Source: Desulfobulbaceae bacterium
GTDB taxonomy: Bacteria; Desulfobacterota; Desulfobulbia; Desulfobulbales; UBA5123
Length of the DNA: 17,793 bases
Assembly: GCA_029865195.1 (NCBI GenBank)
Contig: JAOUHH010000020.1
Coordinates: forward strand, 1 to 17,793
Reading direction: 5' to 3'
In this document: positions 7,648-14,246 of the stretch, piece by piece
Layout of the letters: every line of letters starts with the position of its first letter
Position numbering within the stretch: the first letter of the stretch is position 1
Position numbers and translations under genes: made by a program
Notes under the pieces: model-generated
Databases searched by the model: none
The model's input: the letters and a program-made list of their open reading frames with translations, nothing else
What the model was told of the DNA's origin: nothing

Positions 7648-8481
7648 ATGGTTTTCGATAGCGCCAAACTGACGGATGCGCAGTTTTCAAAATTCAGCGC
7701 CCTTATCTTTGCCAAATGCGGCATCCATCTCAAATCGGAAAAGAAAGAGTTGCTCAATGCCAGGTTGGGCAAGCGATTGCGGGCCACCGGCATTGATTCC
7801 TTCAAGGATTATTACGAGTATGTGACCCGTGATCAGTCCGGGACCGAGCTTGTTCACCTGATCGACAGCGTTTCCACAAATTTTACCAGTTTTTTCCGGG
7901 AAAACGCCCATTTCGACTACATGACGAACGTCGTTCTGCCTGCCTATCACGCCGAAAACCGGGGCCGGGGGCAGGGGATCACCATCTGGTCGGCGGCCTG
8001 TTCGTCGGGGGAAGAGCCTTACACCCTGGCCATGGTCATGGAGGATTTCATCGCGCAAAATCCCGGCATGCAGTATCGGATCAAGGCCACCGACATCTCG
8101 ACCAAGGTGCTGGCCCAGGCACAGCGCGGGGTTTATCCCGAGGATCGGGTCACCAAGGTGCCAAAGGCTTTTTTGAAACGGTTTTTTCAGCGGGGCATGG
8201 GCAAGAGTGAGGGTTTAGTTCGGATCAAGGAACAGCTGCGCCGCAAGGTGAGTTTCGAGCGTTTCAATCTGATGGATGAACTGCCGTGCCAGGAGTCGTT
8301 GGACATCATCTTCTGCCGGAACGTGATGATCTATTTCAATTCCGCCACCCAGCAAGCCTTGGTGGACAAATTCTATCGATGTCTCGCCCCCGGTGGCCAC
8401 CTGTTCATCGGCCATTCCGAGAGTCTGACCAGCATCAACCACAGGTTCGCGCAGGTGGCCTCCACGGCGTACCGGAAATGA
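7648..8481 (+). CDS. cheR: Chemotaxis protein methyltransferase CheR
   Basis: 277 residues. It transfers methyl groups from S-adenosylmethionine to receptor glutamates, opposing CheB. An N-terminal helical CheR domain (1-75) leads into the conserved STNFTSFFRE (76-85). The SAM-binding fold has WSAACSSGEEPYTLAM (114-129), the acidic loop KATDIS (146-151) and DIIFCRNVMIYF (219-230). The C-terminus ends in GHLFIGHSESL (250-260), typical of the family. GGAAG just upstream supports the start at 7648. No TPR extension or pentapeptide-binding insert is obvious. The 117-bp gap from cheW holds a strong hairpin. Confidence 0.97.
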   Translation: MVFDSAKLTDAQFSKFSALIFAKCGIHLKSEKKELLNARLGKRLRATGIDSFKDYYEYVTRDQSGTELVHLIDSVSTNFTSFFRENAHFDYMTNVVLPAYHAENRGRGQGITIWSAACSSGEEPYTLAMVMEDFIAQNPGMQYRIKATDISTKVLAQAQRGVYPEDRVTKVPKAFLKRFFQRGMGKSEGLVRIKEQLRRKVSFERFNLMDELPCQESLDIIFCRNVMIYFNSATQQALVDKFYRCLAPGGHLFIGHSESLTSINHRFAQVASTAYRK

Positions 8482-8545
8482 CGCTTACGCCTGCGATGGA
8501 TTTTTCGTTTGCAGGGTTTGATCTTTTGTTAAGGGATTTGGTTGC

Positions 8546-9025
8546 ATGAAGATAGTTGTCGGCATATCGGATATGAAGGTCAGCAACAATCCCGAGGATA
8601 CGCTGATTACTTATTCGCTGGGTTCCTGTATCGGGCTTGTCGTCTGGGACCCCGTTGCCAAGGTGGGCGGCATGCTGCATTATATGTTGCCGGACGCCAG
8701 CCTCGACAAGGGGCGCGCTGAATCCAGACCGTTCATGTTCGCCAGCACCGGCATCCCGTTGCTGTTCAAGGAGGCGTACAAATACGGCGCCATCAAGAGC
8801 CGGATGCTGGTCAAGGCGGTGGGGGGATCGCAGGTGATGGACGCCGCCGAGGTTTTCAATATCGGCAAGCGTAATTATATGATTCTGCGGCAGATGTTGT
8901 GGAAGAACAAGGTGATGATCACCAAGGAGGATATCGGCGGCACCGTCAATCGGACCATCAGTCTGCATGTCGGCACGGGCAAAACCATCCTCAAGGTATC
9001 CGGTCGGGGGGAGTTTGAATTATGA
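8546..9025 (+). CDS. cheD: Chemoreceptor glutamine deamidase CheD
   Basis: 159 residues. CheD deamidates glutamines in chemoreceptors and, in several bacteria, binds CheC-type phosphatases as part of adaptation. The catalytic residues are visible: Cys28 in SLGSC (24-28), His45 in LHYMLP (44-49), and Thr22 just before the cysteine motif. The C-terminal half carries the usual VGGSQVMDAAEVFNIGKRN. AAGGGA at 8531-8536 supports the ATG at 8546. The stop overlaps the next start (ATGA at 9022), so the HDOD protein is probably made in step with CheD. The CheX-like protein downstream is its natural candidate partner. Confidence 0.96.
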   Translation: MKIVVGISDMKVSNNPEDTLITYSLGSCIGLVVWDPVAKVGGMLHYMLPDASLDKGRAESRPFMFASTGIPLLFKEAYKYGAIKSRMLVKAVGGSQVMDAAEVFNIGKRNYMILRQMLWKNKVMITKEDIGGTVNRTISLHVGTGKTILKVSGRGEFEL

Positions 9026-9870
9026 GTCGCCTGGAAGAAATCCTGAATCTGGTCCGCGATGTTCCGCCCTTCCCCAAGGTCGCGCAACGGGTGTTGGAGC
9101 TGGTTGAAAACCCGGCCGTCACCGCCCGCCAGCTGGCCGAGGTCATCCAGTACGATCAGGCGATTACCGCCAACGTCCTGAAGATCTGCAACGCCTCCTA
9201 TTTCGGTCTGCCGCGCAAGGTTTCCTCCCTCGACGAGGCGCTGGTGCTGATCGGTCATGAGGCCCTGAAGGACATCATGATCGCCAGCAGCAGCGCGCAG
9301 TTTTATCAGGGCAATGTGGCCGCAGGCTATCAGCTTGAACAGGGTGAACTCTGGCGGCATTCGGTGGCGACGGCGATCATGGCCAAACTGCTGGTGCGGC
9401 ATGTCAAGGACGTGGACGCCGGCATCGCTTTCACCGCCGGGCTGCTGCACGATATCGGCAAGCGTTTTCTGAGCGCCTTTGTCGCCGAGGATTTCAAGAA
9501 CATCATGGGCCGGGTGGTGCGGGAGAATATCCCCTTCGAGCAGGCCGAGAAAGAGGCGCTGGGCGCGACCCATGCGGAGATCGGCGCCCTGGTGCTGAAG
9601 AGATGGGAATTCCCGCCCGAGATGATCATGGCCGTCAAGCAGCACCATAACCCGGATGCCCTGCAGCAGGATCCCTTGACCGCCCTGGTGGCGCTCAGCA
9701 ACGCGCTGGTTGTTTCCATGGGGATCGGTGCCGGCGCGGACGGGCTGGCGACCAGTTTGCACGGCGACGGCATCAAGCGGTTCGGGATTACCCAGGTTGA
9801 TCTGGATCTGCACATGGCCGATCTGGTCGGCGAGATGGATCGGGCACAGGAGTTGTTGCATTTGAATTGA
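9022..9870 (+). CDS. HDOD-domain signalling protein
   Basis: 282 residues made almost entirely of an HDOD domain (metal-dependent phosphohydrolase relative). The family signature is clear: PPFPKVAQRVLELV (15-28), YDQAITANVLKICNASYFG (44-62), and an HD-like core with His113 (WRHSVA), GLLHDIGK (140-147) and ATHAEIGALVLKRW (182-195). Many HDOD proteins lose the HD pair; here H143-D144 is kept, with further histidines at 184 and 208-209. There is no attached receiver, EAL or GGDEF domain. It overlaps cheD by ATGA and sits in the middle of the che cluster, so it probably serves this pathway. HDOD proteins are known in bacterial signalling, but the biochemical activity here cannot be read from sequence. 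Confidence 0.93.
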   Translation: MSRLEEILNLVRDVPPFPKVAQRVLELVENPAVTARQLAEVIQYDQAITANVLKICNASYFGLPRKVSSLDEALVLIGHEALKDIMIASSSAQFYQGNVAAGYQLEQGELWRHSVATAIMAKLLVRHVKDVDAGIAFTAGLLHDIGKRFLSAFVAEDFKNIMGRVVRENIPFEQAEKEALGATHAEIGALVLKRWEFPPEMIMAVKQHHNPDALQQDPLTALVALSNALVVSMGIGAGADGLATSLHGDGIKRFGITQVDLDLHMADLVGEMDRAQELLHLN

Positions 9871-9966
9871 GGGTGGCATTGCCGGTCGGCAGCAGCGGCC
9901 GGGGTGTGCACCGAATTTGCAGTGGGCGGCGCGGACGGACTTGTCCATCCGGCAAGAGTCTTACAA

Positions 9967-9972
9967 GAGGAG
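9967..9972 (+). promoter_or_regulatory. Ribosome binding site that sets the cheY start
   Basis: GAGGAG lies 8 nt before the ATG at 9981. The reading frame stays open back to a TTG at 9867 overlapping the HDOD stop, but that extension encodes Gly/Arg/Ser-rich sequence unlike a receiver domain, so 9981 is the start. Confidence 0.7.
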
Positions 9973-9980
9973 TGGCAGGT

Positions 9981-10427
9981 ATGTTTAATATCCTTGTGGT
10001 TGATGATTCCGAAACCATGCGGGCGGCGATCAGGAAAGTGGTGGGGATGAGCGGGGTGCCCATTGGCGAATTTCTTGAAGCCGGCAACGGCAAGGAGGCT
10101 TTGGCGGTCCTTGAGGAAAGTTGGGTTGATGTCATTCTTTCTGATATCAATATGCCGGAGATGAACGGTATCGAGTTTCTGAAACGGATCAAGGCCGAGG
10201 AGGTGTACAGCAATATTCCGGTGATCATCATCACCACCGAGGCCAGTCAGGCGCGGATGGACGAGGCGGAGGCGCTGGGCGCCAGCGGCTATGTGAAAAA
10301 GCCGTTCTTGCCGGAAACCATCAAGATGATTCTTACCGATGTCCTGGAAAGCGCCTATGCGCAACGGATGAAGGAGATTCCGGCAGCACCGCCGGTCGAG
10401 GAAGCTGACGAGGACATGGATTTTTAG
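9981..10427 (+). CDS. cheY: CheY-type response regulator
   Basis: 148 residues: a single receiver domain with no output domain, so it acts by binding a partner such as the flagellar switch. Acidic pocket D8-D9 (ILVVDDSETMR), phospho-acceptor Asp55 (LSDINMPEMNG), switch threonine in IIITTE (82-87) and Lys107 (YVKKP) are all present. Residues 119-148 form a charged, acidic C-terminal tail ending EEADEDMDF, longer than a minimal CheY. CheA supplies the phosphate; the CheX-like protein encoded next may remove it. The 110-bp gap from the HDOD gene holds no other gene. Confidence 0.94.
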   Translation: MFNILVVDDSETMRAAIRKVVGMSGVPIGEFLEAGNGKEALAVLEESWVDVILSDINMPEMNGIEFLKRIKAEEVYSNIPVIIITTEASQARMDEAEALGASGYVKKPFLPETIKMILTDVLESAYAQRMKEIPAAPPVEEADEDMDF

Positions 10428-10479
10428 AAGCATGCAGCGGGGTTGGGGTTGGGCGGGATGTGTGTTCTTTGCTGGCGGC

Positions 10480-10485
10480 GGGAGG
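10480..10485 (+). promoter_or_regulatory. Ribosome binding site that sets the cheX-like start
   Basis: GGGAGG is 7 nt before the ATG at 10493. An in-frame ATG at 10460 would add eleven residues (MCSLLAAGGCG) not expected in the family, and it has no comparable site. Confidence 0.65.
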
Positions 10486-10492
10486 CTGCGGT

Positions 10493-10963
10493 ATGGATGA
10501 CAGGATGAAACAGGCGGTCGGTTTGGCGTTGGCCGAGGTGTTTGAAACGATGTTCTTCACCTTGCTTGAGCCGATGGACGCCATTCCGTCTCGGGCAGAA
10601 TGGCCGGCGGGCAAGGATTTCGTCGCGGCGGAAATCAGCTATGTGGGCGGTGGCAAAAGCGGAGAGCTGCGGTTTTATTTCCCGTTGACGCTCGCCCGCT
10701 CCATCGCCGCGAATTTTCTTGGCGAGCCGGAGGGCGAATTGAGTGAGGGTCAGATCGTCGATACCGTGCGCGAGACAGTGAACATGGCAGTGGGCAGCAT
10801 GCTCGGCCGGATCGATCCGGCCGGTGAGTGCGCCCTTGCCATTCCGCAGGCGCGGATGGTTGGCGATTTCACGCCGGAGGCAATTATCGCCGATCTCGGC
10901 TTGTATGTATTTAGAACCTCATTCGGCTATCTGTGGCTGGTTTACGATATGGTAACGGCTTAA
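10493..10963 (+). CDS. cheX: CheX/CheC-like CheY-P phosphatase
   Basis: 156 residues. CheX and CheC speed up dephosphorylation of CheY~P using a conserved E-x-x-N motif. Here Glu94 and Asn97 sit in TVRETVNMAVGSMLG (91-105), the best match to that motif. The N-terminus (LAEVFETMFFTLLEP, 13-27) also matches the CheX-like fold, and the middle strand GELRFYFPLTLARSI (57-71) is typical. Only one E-x-x-N is intact, as in CheX, not two as in CheC. Its position between cheY and cheB, in a cluster with cheD and without cheZ, supports the role. Phosphatase activity is inferred from the motif. Confidence 0.82.
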   Translation: MDDRMKQAVGLALAEVFETMFFTLLEPMDAIPSRAEWPAGKDFVAAEISYVGGGKSGELRFYFPLTLARSIAANFLGEPEGELSEGQIVDTVRETVNMAVGSMLGRIDPAGECALAIPQARMVGDFTPEAIIADLGLYVFRTSFGYLWLVYDMVTA

Positions 10964-11013
10964 GACGGCCGTGCGTGTGCGATCTCGGTAGTGGTGGGCA
11001 GGAGTCCTCAATC

Positions 11014-11034
11014 ATGAAGGCGATGCGAATATGA
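11014..11034 (+). promoter_or_regulatory. Six-codon reading frame overlapping the cheB start
   Basis: ATG at 11014 follows a good ribosome binding site (AGGAG, 11000-11004, 9 nt upstream) and encodes only Met-Lys-Ala-Met-Arg-Ile before a TGA at 11032-11034. That stop overlaps the cheB ATG at 11031 (ATGA). The ATG is out of frame with cheB, which itself has only a weak AAGG 10 nt upstream. This layout could couple cheB translation to the leader. It may also be chance. Confidence 0.3.
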
Positions 11035-12065
11035 GCAAAATACGGGTACTGGTTGTCGATGATTCCGCCGTAGTGCGCAAGGTGTTCAGCGATGAGCTGT
11101 CCCGCGAGAGAGATATCGAGGTGGTCGGCGCCGCTCCGGACCCATATGTGGCACGGGATATGATTGTCCGGCTGAAACCTGACGTGGTCACCCTCGATAT
11201 CGAAATGCCGCGGATGGATGGGATCACCTTTCTGCGCAAGCTGATGAAGTATTTCCCGCTGCCGGTCATCATCGTCAGTTCCTTGACCACCGAGGGTGGC
11301 GTACTGGCCATGGAGGCCATGGATATAGGCGCGATTGATGTGATTTCAAAGCCCGGAAGCGCGTATTCGGTGGGGGACATGAGCGTGCAGTTGGCGGAGA
11401 AGATTCGCGGCGCCTCGCGGGTCAATATGGCGCAGCGGGCGCAGGATGCCCAAGGGCGGTCTGCATCCGCCGCGCCACGGCAGCTGTCGCTGACCCGCTC
11501 CACCAACAAGATTATCGCCATCGGCGCTTCAACCGGCGGCACCGAGGCGATCAAGGAAGTGCTCATGAAGTTTCCGCCCACCACGCCCGGGATCGTTATT
11601 GTGCAGCACATGCCGGCCAAATTCACCACCAGCTTTGCCCAGCGGCTGGACAGCCTCTGCCAGATCAGGGTCAAGGAGGCCGAGGACGGGGACGCCATTG
11701 TCCCCGGCACGGCGCTTCTCGCCCCTGGCAACTTCCACATGGTGATGCGGCGGAGCGGTGCGCGGTACTATGTCAATGTCAAGACCGGGCCGTTGGTCTG
11801 TCATCAGCGGCCGGCGGCGGATGTTCTTTTCAATTCGGTGGCCGCCTACGGCGGGGCCAACGCGGTGGGGGTACTGCTCACGGGCATGGGCAAGGACGGC
11901 GCGCAGGGGCTGTTGAAGATGAAAGAGGCCGGGGCGAAGACCATCGCCCAGGACGAAAAGAGCTGTGTTGTTTTCGGGATGCCCAAGGCGGCCATTGAAC
12001 TCGGTGCCGCCGACAAGGTGGTACCGTTGCAGGATGTAAGTCAGGCTATCTTTGATATGTTGTAA
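11031..12065 (+). CDS. cheB: Chemotaxis methylesterase/deamidase CheB
   Basis: 344 residues, normal for CheB. A receiver domain (1-125) with Asp10/Asp11 and phospho-acceptor Asp56 (TLDIEMPRMDG), activated by CheA, is joined by a linker (130-158) to the methylesterase domain (160-344). The catalytic triad is in place: Ser167 (GASTGG), His193 (VQHMP) and Asp289 (GMGKDG). It removes methyl groups added by CheR and thereby resets receptor sensitivity. Start at 11031 is preceded by a mini reading frame with the stronger ribosome site. It is the last gene of the che cluster; the next gene is on the other strand. Confidence 0.97.
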   Translation: MSKIRVLVVDDSAVVRKVFSDELSRERDIEVVGAAPDPYVARDMIVRLKPDVVTLDIEMPRMDGITFLRKLMKYFPLPVIIVSSLTTEGGVLAMEAMDIGAIDVISKPGSAYSVGDMSVQLAEKIRGASRVNMAQRAQDAQGRSASAAPRQLSLTRSTNKIIAIGASTGGTEAIKEVLMKFPPTTPGIVIVQHMPAKFTTSFAQRLDSLCQIRVKEAEDGDAIVPGTALLAPGNFHMVMRRSGARYYVNVKTGPLVCHQRPAADVLFNSVAAYGGANAVGVLLTGMGKDGAQGLLKMKEAGAKTIAQDEKSCVVFGMPKAAIELGAADKVVPLQDVSQAIFDML

Positions 12066-12140
12066 GGACGTTGGCTGTTTGGTTGTCCACCGCAGCCGCC
12101 CGGTTTATGTACTTCACCGGACATGTGGTGTCTTGAAGGC

Positions 12141-12674
12141 TCATTCCAGCCTGTTTTCCATTTCCAGTTGCAGAAGATGTTTCTTGATTGCGGTCCCGCC
12201 GGTAAAGCCGCCGGGGTCATGCGCTCCTGTCACCCGGTGGCAGGGGATGATCAGGGCGACGGGGTTGGCCTTGGCCGCCTGGCCGACCGCTCTTGCAAGT
12301 GACGGGTTGCCGAGGGCGCGTCCGATATCGCCGTAGGTTTTTGTCCGGCCATAGGGGATGGCGGCGATCATGCGCCAGATTCGTTGTTGCAGTGGGGTGC
12401 CGCGGTCGATAAAGAATGGGCTTGCGGTCAGGTCGAAATGGCGTCGTCGGCCGGCGAGGTATTCCGACAGTTCCTTGCAGACAGGGGTGTTTGTTGATGG
12501 TTTTTTTCTGATTATGTTGTTGTTCCGATTTAATTCAATGATCTTGCGGGCACGAAGATGGTCTTCCATGGTGAATGACAGATGGGCTATTTGTTCCCCC
12601 ATGATGATAATGTGGAATGTGCAGATGTTCGTATCGAAAATAATTTCATTAAAAGTCTTTTTGGCCGATACCAT
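12141..12674 (-). CDS. ogt: O6-alkylguanine-DNA alkyltransferase (Ogt/MGMT)
   Basis: 177 residues from the ATG at 12674 (MVSAKKTFNEIIF); the frame is open further upstream, but that sequence does not look coding. It repairs O6-methylguanine by moving the alkyl group onto its own cysteine. The active-site IPCHRV lies near residue 140. The recognition-helix segment TYGDIGRALGNP and following RAVGQAAKANP (with the family's arginine finger and asparagine hinge) are intact, as is the end GGFTGGTAIKKHLLQLE. The first 80 residues are more divergent and AT-rich, as in the weakly conserved N-terminal domain. No clear ribosome site precedes 12674; Met at 12602 is a poorer alternative. It is convergent with cheB, with 75 bp between. 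Confidence 0.93.
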   Translation of the reverse strand: MVSAKKTFNEIIFDTNICTFHIIIMGEQIAHLSFTMEDHLRARKIIELNRNNNIIRKKPSTNTPVCKELSEYLAGRRRHFDLTASPFFIDRGTPLQQRIWRMIAAIPYGRTKTYGDIGRALGNPSLARAVGQAAKANPVALIIPCHRVTGAHDPGGFTGGTAIKKHLLQLEMENRLE

Positions 12675-12838
12675 AAGTATTAACTCGAATATCGCATGCC
12701 TCGGCGAGAATATGTCTCGCCGGCAATGGTGAGGGTGATGGCGCGGGGCCGGTTTTTGGCATCCCAGCGGTTGTAGTAAGTAAATAAATATGTGTTTTTT
12801 GGGTTGGTAGTTGAATCCATATGTAGTATTGTGGTGCC

Positions 12839-12874
12839 AATCCGCATACGCCATGATGTGTGGATGTGCGGATT
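12839..12874. repeat. 8-bp inverted repeat in the ogt/carboxypeptidase spacer
   Basis: AATCCGCA (12839-12846) and its exact reverse complement TGCGGATT (12867-12874) are separated by 20 bp. Two further pairs (one T-G, one A-T) can extend the stem inward. No T tract follows. It could be an operator for a dimeric regulator, since the half-site centres are 28 bp apart, or an RNA hairpin. Confidence 0.5.
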
Positions 12875-12931
12875 CGATATTGTATTGTAACCGAAAAACA
12901 ACAGGATGCGATTTGAATTTGCAATATTTTC

Positions 12932-12960
12932 TTGATTTTTTATCGGTGAGTTGTTTTAAA
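12932..12960 (+). promoter_or_regulatory. Weak candidate promoter for the carboxypeptidase gene
   Basis: TTGATT (12932-12937) and TTTAAA (12955-12960) are 17 bp apart, in AT-rich DNA about 55 bp before the ATG at 13014. The -10 element matches only 4 of 6 consensus bases. Confidence 0.25.
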
Positions 12961-12997
12961 TTGTAATGTCTCTCTCCCGATCAAGGAAAACAGCAGC

Positions 12998-13005
12998 AAG
13001 GGAAG
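12998..13005 (+). promoter_or_regulatory. Ribosome binding site that sets the carboxypeptidase start
   Basis: AAGGGAAG is 8 nt before the ATG at 13014. The upstream in-frame ATG at 12966 lacks such a site and would place 16 polar residues before the signal peptide. Confidence 0.7.
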
Positions 13006-13013
13006 TGTCTATT

Positions 13014-14147
13014 ATGCGATTTCTCGCGGTCAGGATATGCGTAGTACTGGTATTGTTGAGCGTCGTGTTTCCCGCAAGCGATTTGCTTGCCAAGAGCCGC
13101 ACTGTCAGTAAGCGGTCGGTGCACCTCTCCTCACGTCATAAATTCACCCCAGAAGATAATAACGGCGGCGCAAAGACCGCTCGTACCGCAATCCGGCTGA
13201 CGAACGGGCAAAAAGAACCGGCGCGGGCAACCACCGCTGCGCGCCCGGCGGAGAAGAGCCGGTCGCGTTGGGCCTCGTTACCCATCGATGAAAAGCTCTC
13301 CGCGCAGAGCGCGATCATCATGGATGGTGCCACCGGCGAGGTTCTCTTTGCCCAGAATCCTGACCTTGCCCGCCAGCCAGCCAGCACCATCAAGGTATTG
13401 ACCGGTCTTCTGGCCATCGAGAATCTCCGCGACGGTGAGATGATCACCCCCAGTCGCCGGGCAGCCGGGCAGCCGCGCTCCAAGATTTACCTGGATCCGC
13501 GGAAGTCATATACCGCCAATGATCTGATCAATGCCGTGTTGCTGGCCTCGGCCAATGACGCCAGTGTCGCGCTGGCGGAGAAGGTTGGTGGCTCCGAGCG
13601 CGCATTCGCCGCCATGATGACCGCCAAGGCCAGGAGTCTCGGTGCAAGCAATACCATCTGCAAAACCGCGACCGGTCTTACCTCGGAGGGGCAGCAGTCA
13701 ACCGCTCGTGATCTGGCACTTATCTTCAACAAGGCCATGGAGGGAAGTGAATTTGCTTTTCGGGTGGGGCGGCCCAAGGTGAAAACCGTTGACGGTAAAT
13801 TGTTGTTGAATCACAACAAGGCGTTGTGGCAGGTGCATGGCGCTGAGGGCGGCAAAACCGGTTACACCAACGTTGCCCGCCAGACGTATGTCGGCAAGTT
13901 CAAGCGTGAGCAGGGCGAGGTGGTGATTGCCCTGATGGGCAGCGAAACCATGTGGGCCGATGTGAAAAATCTTGTCGAGTATGGCTTTGCGCAACAGGAG
14001 AGCCGTCAGAAGGATGCGGTGAATCAGGTTGCCGGTGTCGATAACATCGCCGAGCGGATTGCCGCCATCCGCCGCTCGTATGCCGTTAAACCGCAGCAGG
14101 CCTCGTTGCGGGTATTGGTTGCCGACAGCAAAAATTCCAGACTGTGA
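13014..14147 (+). CDS. D-alanyl-D-alanine carboxypeptidase family protein (peptidase S11)
   Basis: 377 residues from the ATG at 13014. An N-terminal signal peptide (MRFLAVRICVVLVLLSVVF, likely cut after Ala26 in LLA-KS) sends it to the periplasm. A basic, low-complexity stretch (27-95) follows. The peptidase domain carries the three penicillin-binding motifs: S124-T-I-K127, S179-A-N181 and K281-T-G283. Such enzymes trim the terminal D-Ala from peptidoglycan stem peptides, or in the PBP7 branch cut cross-links. The PBP5 C-terminal domain and amphipathic membrane helix are not visible: only about 95 residues follow KTG, so the protein may be soluble or bound through its basic N-terminal linker. 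The subfamily (DacA/DacF versus PbpG) cannot be settled by eye. Confidence 0.92.
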   Translation: MRFLAVRICVVLVLLSVVFPASDLLAKSRTVSKRSVHLSSRHKFTPEDNNGGAKTARTAIRLTNGQKEPARATTAARPAEKSRSRWASLPIDEKLSAQSAIIMDGATGEVLFAQNPDLARQPASTIKVLTGLLAIENLRDGEMITPSRRAAGQPRSKIYLDPRKSYTANDLINAVLLASANDASVALAEKVGGSERAFAAMMTAKARSLGASNTICKTATGLTSEGQQSTARDLALIFNKAMEGSEFAFRVGRPKVKTVDGKLLLNHNKALWQVHGAEGGKTGYTNVARQTYVGKFKREQGEVVIALMGSETMWADVKNLVEYGFAQQESRQKDAVNQVAGVDNIAERIAAIRRSYAVKPQQASLRVLVADSKNSRL

Positions 14148-14246
14148 TCATTCGATCGCAGTCTTCTCTTCTTGGCAGTCTCCCGGTTGCTAGTATCCCT
14201 AGCCCCACCCTTGCCGGGCGCGGGTGTTGACCCCGTGGTAAATGAT

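Larger units (their letters stand above)
12675..13013. other. AT-rich spacer between divergent ogt and carboxypeptidase genes
   Basis: About 340 bp without a convincing gene. It must hold the promoters for both flanking divergent genes. Visible: an 8-bp inverted repeat at 12839-12874, a weak promoter match at 12932-12960, and the ribosome site at 12998-13005. The base composition is clearly more AT-rich than the flanking coding regions. Confidence 0.6.

Noticed and set aside
7565..7648. 27-codon frame between cheW and cheR whose TAA overlaps the cheR ATG (TAATG)
   Set aside because: No ribosome site before its ATG, and a Gly/Arg/Cys-rich product; the overlap alone is easily chance.
8875..10433. 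Long minus-strand open frames across the HDOD gene and cheY
   Set aside because: Both are antisense to clear family members, carry no recognisable domain, and have no ribosome site of note.
12100..12120. CCGGT / ACCGG inverted repeat between cheB and ogt as a terminator
   Set aside because: Only 5 bp with an 11-nt loop and no T tract on either strand.
12675..12854. N-terminal extension of Ogt by 60 residues
   Set aside because: The residues are His/Pro/Tyr-rich without family resemblance, while the Ogt N-terminal strand pattern begins at the ATG at 12674.
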